Assembly: GCA_014529385.2 (NCBI GenBank)
Contig: CM043963.1
Span: forward strand, 105,185,912 to 105,216,911
From: Adiantum capillus-veneris
Lineage: Eukaryota > Streptophyta > Polypodiopsida > Polypodiales > Pteridaceae
Direction of reading: 5' to 3'
DNA length: 31,000 nt
Below are positions 28,217 through 31,000 of the stretch, one piece after another. A program made the position numbers and the translations under genes. A model generated the notes under the pieces. It ran no database searches. It was not told the DNA's origin and saw only the letters and a program-made list of their open reading frames with translations. Positions within the stretch are counted from its first letter, which is position 1, and each line of letters opens with the position of its first letter.

Positions 28217-30355
28217 CTTGTGGCCCTGGGGCCGTAGGGTGTCAACGTAGAGCATAGAGGGGTTTAGGGTAGCATAGAGCACACCTCGGCCCTGGGCCAT
28301 AGGGTGTCAATGTAGAGCATTTAGGTTTTCTTAAATTATTGCCATGGAGGATGACACCTTGTTGCCATTGGGCAATAGGAGACAAACCTAGAGAAATGGT
28401 GGTTTCTTATTAGCATATGGCACAACCGCCATAAGATGACAAGATAGAGCATGGAGAGTTTTCCTTAGTATACAACAAACCCTATGGCCATAAAGAGAGC
28501 ACCCTATATCCTTGGGGCCATAGGTTGCCAAAAAACCCTCATAGTGGTTTCTAGCATACAGGGTGCCATATAGAGCATAGATTGGTTCTTACTAGCATAG
28601 AGCGGACCCTATGGACCTTAGGCAAAAGGGTGCCAATATAGAGCATGGAGAGGCTCTTACTACAATAGAGGGGACCCTATGGCCTTCAAGCCACATGGTG
28701 CCAATATAGAGCAAATTTCATTGACAAATATAGCTCCCTCTAGCCCTAGGGCCATTGGTTGTCAAGAATCCATCATGAAGGGTTTCTTCAAATTGAAAAC
28801 ATAGAGGGAACCGCGTGGCCCCTGGGGGGCAATAGGATGTCATTATAGAGCATCGAGAGCTTCTTACTAACATAGAGGGGACCCTATGGCCTTCAAGCCT
28901 TAGGGTGTCAATATAGACCAAATAGTGCTTTATACCGGCATAGAGAGAACTCTATGGCCCTAGGGCCATAGGTTGCCAAAACAATGAGGGTTTTTCTGAA
29001 ACAATGAGGGCACCTTGGGGCCAAAGGATATCAATATAGAGCATAGAGCATAGAGAGATTCTTACTAGCATACAGGAAATCCTATGGCCTTCCGGCCACA
29101 GGGTGTCATTATAGAGAAAACAAAGGTTCTTACTAGCATAGAGGGGACCCTATGGCCGCCAGCCCACAAGGTATCCTCAATATAGAGCAAATAGTGTTTT
29201 TTACTGGCATGGAGAGCACCCTATGGCCTTAGGTCCATAGGTTGCCAAAAAACCCTCATGAAGGGTTTCTTTAAAACATACAGGGCATCTTGTGCCCTTA
29301 GGGTCATAAGATGTGTAGAGCATAGAGAGGTTCTTACTAGCATACAGGGGACCCTATGGCCTGAAGTCCATAGGGTCCCAATATAGAACATAGATAAGTT
29401 CTTATTAGCATAGAGAGACCAAATAGTTCTTTATACTTGGCTCCATAGGGTGCCAAAACATGAAGGCCATAGGGTCCCAATATAGAGCATAGATCGGTTC
29501 TTACTAGCATAGAGAGAACAAATAGTGCTTTATACCTGGGTCTATAGGGTGCCAAAACAATGAGGGTTTTTTCGAAACAATGAGAGCACCTTGTGGCCTT
29601 GCGGCCATAGGATGTCAATATAGAGCATAGAGCATAGAGAGCTTCTTACTAGCATAGAGGGAACCCTATGGCATTCCGAGGGTGTCAATATAGAGAAAAC
29701 AAAGGTTCTTACTAGCATAGAGGGAACCCTATGGCCGCCAATCCACAAGGTCTACTCAATGGCATAGAGAGAACCCTATGGCCCTGGGTCCATAGGTTGC
29801 CAAAAAACCCTCATGAAGGGTTTCTTCAAAACATAGAGGGCAACTTGTGGCCTTGGGGTCATAGGATGTGTACAACATAGAGAGTTACTTACTAGCATAC
29901 AAGGGACCCTAGGGCCTTCAGGTCATAGGGTGCCAATATAGAGGATAGATCGTTTCTTACTAGCATAATGAGTGTTTTTTCAAAACAATGAGGGCACCTT
30001 GTGGCCTTGGGGCCATAGGATGTCAATATAGAGCATAGAGCATAGAGCATAGAGATCTTCTTACTAGCATAGAGGGAACCCGTTGGCCTTTAGGCCACAG
30101 GGTGTCAACGTAGAGAAAAAAGAGGTTCTTACTAGCATAGAGGGGACCCTATGGCATTCAGCCCACAAGGTCTCCTCAATATAGATCAAATAGTGTTTTT
30201 TACTGGCATAGAGAGCACCCTATGGCCCTCAGACCATAGGTTGCCCAAAAACCCTCATGAAGGGTTTCTTCAAAACATAGAGTGCACCTTGTGCCCTTGG
30301 GGTCATAGGATGTGTAGAGCATAGAGAGGTTCTTACTAGCATACAGGGGACCCTA
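28217..30355 (+). repeat. satellite array B, palindromic core, higher-order structure
   Basis: About 2.1 kb of tandem units built from blocks such as TTCTTACTAGCATAGAGGGG, ACCCTATGGCC-n-GGCCATAGGGTG and CAATATAGAGCATAGAG. The core is the same dyad (CCTATGGCC/GGCCATAGG) as in array A, but the spacers differ. Larger blocks starting GCACCTTGTGGCC or GCACCTTGGGGCC recur at about 29008, 29586 and 29993, giving a higher-order repeat with internal deletions. Several units contain AAACCCT-CATGA-AGGGTTT, a 7-bp-stem hairpin (for example about 29250, 29803, 30248). Confidence 0.93.
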
Positions 30356-30383
30356 TGAAGTCGCGGAGCGGAGCGTGGATCGA

Positions 30384-30451
<68 letters not shown>

Positions 30452-30622
30452 TTCACAGAGAGCTTACACAGTACGCAGAGAACTCTATTTGAAGGGTTAT
30501 CTCCCAAAACCTTAGTATTCACAAAAGTATAAGTGAGTATATACAAAGAGTTAGTGATAAGTGAGTTAGGCGGGCGGCCGACCATATCCGTATAAGAGGC
30601 CACTTGGGCTTTAATCCCAACA
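30356..30622 (-). mobile_element. 3' LTR of a second Copia element
   Basis: Minus-strand LTR from TGTTGGGATTAAAG (30622) to about CGCGACTTCA (30356), about 267 bp with TG/CA ends. It contains a (GT)n/(AC)n microsatellite at 30386-30449. It interrupts satellite array B, which stops at ACCCTA (30355), so the element inserted into the array; CCCTA would be the target duplication to look for beyond the window. Confidence 0.75.
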
Positions 30623-30635
30623 ACCTCCCACTTAA
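30623..30635 (-). other. polypurine tract of the second Copia element
   Basis: Minus-strand AAGTGGGAGGT immediately before the TGTTGGG LTR start, matching the AAGTGGGAG-type tract of many plant Copia elements. Confidence 0.7.
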
Positions 30636-30703
30636 AGTCCAATGTGGCACTTTAAGTAACTGTAAATCTATGAACATCAATGCACAAACATTTACATGGC
30701 TGC

Positions 30704-31000
30704 CATCTATCCAATGCCCAATAACTCACGACAATGCACAAAGCCCTCTCCTGGAAGTCCTTTTGTGAGTAGATCAGCAGGATTGTCCTTGGTGTGGATC
30801 TTCAACAGTTGTATCTGCTTGTCTTCAAGTACTTCCCTAATGAAGTGATATTTCACATCAATATGCTTAGTCTTCAAATGGAACACTAGATTCTTTGCTA
30901 ATTGTATAGCACTTTGACTATCACAATATAACTCTAGCATATCTACTTTGATTCCCAAGTCTGCTACCAATCTACCAAGCCAAATAGCTTCTTTGCATGC
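30704..31000 (-). CDS. pol: Copia RNase H C-terminus, second element, cut by window edge
   Basis: The minus-strand frame is open from the window end (ACKEAIWLGRLVADLGI) through LYCDSQSAIQLAKN (Asp of the active site) and KTKHIDVKYHFIRE to TKDNPADLLTKGLPG, the standard C-terminus of Copia pol. It stops just before 30704, about 80 bases ahead of the polypurine tract. No stop or frameshift is seen in the visible part, unlike in the split element, so this insertion looks younger. Confidence 0.85.

Noticed and set aside
27979-28300. Pro/Leu/Ser-rich ORFs on both strands
   Set aside because: Produced by (GA)n and the G run; pure low-complexity sequence.
28217-30355. CRISPR-like array
   Set aside because: Units are contiguous diverged satellite repeats with higher-order structure. 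There are no constant repeats with unique spacers and no cas genes, and the DNA is eukaryotic.

Overview
The window is nuclear DNA of a plant-type eukaryote, most likely a seed-free land plant with a large, transposon-rich genome; a fern is my best guess. The reasons are plant-type TATA boxes, splice signals, Copia and Ty3-like retroelement remains, Tourist-like MITEs and long satellite arrays. There is also a GPR1/FUN34/YaaH (SatP-type) acetate/succinate transporter, a family known from microbes and green algae and, to my knowledge, not from flowering plants. There are no operons, CRISPR arrays, rRNA genes or recognisable tRNA genes. Only one gene looks intact and identifiable (the transporter, 19187-19807). 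A second short intact ORF (2131-2646) has gene-like flanking signals but no recognised family.

Layout. 1-1600: minus-strand exon-like scraps, unidentified. 2007-2706: TATA box, 171-codon ORF and poly(A) signal. 4282-7021: 5' half of a Copia element (LTR, PBS, gag, protease, first part of integrase), plus strand. 7022-7850: satellite array made of a ~122-bp dimer. 7896-11078: frame-broken putative transposase gene with two Tnp1/En-Spm-like N-terminal domains, a DUF7869-like core and a C-terminal basic/aromatic domain; a second exon-like plus-strand gene follows (11647-12610). 13347-15110: three gag remnants and a solo-looking LTR. 17180-17400: integrase scrap. 17881-18147, 18151-18520 and 19955-20127: three Harbinger-type MITE candidates around the transporter gene. 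21745-23559: a duplicated ~1.1-kb unit containing a degenerate ~90-bp minisatellite. 23560-25980: 3' half of the Copia element on the minus strand. 25981-26515: satellite array of the first type, opposite orientation. 27340-27758: CT-rich leader-like stretch ending in a splice donor. 28217-30355: a second satellite family with the same palindromic core. 30356-31000: the 3' end of another Copia element, cut by the window edge.

Main structural result. The two Copia halves are two parts of one element separated by an inversion of about 18.96 kb (7022-25980). Three observations agree: the integrase is cut in one place and continues in the other half; the two satellite segments rejoin in repeat register; and the sequence outside the two LTRs belongs to one repeat unit that also exists, without the Copia, at 21745-22850. 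So one breakpoint was in the integrase and the other in the satellite array. The inverted segment carries the DUF7869-like gene and the transporter gene. An assembly error at a satellite cannot be excluded from sequence alone.

Most interesting for follow-up: the inversion; the broken DUF7869-like transposase that abuts a palindrome-rich array, possibly a little-described DNA transposon type; the transporter gene; and the orphan ORF.
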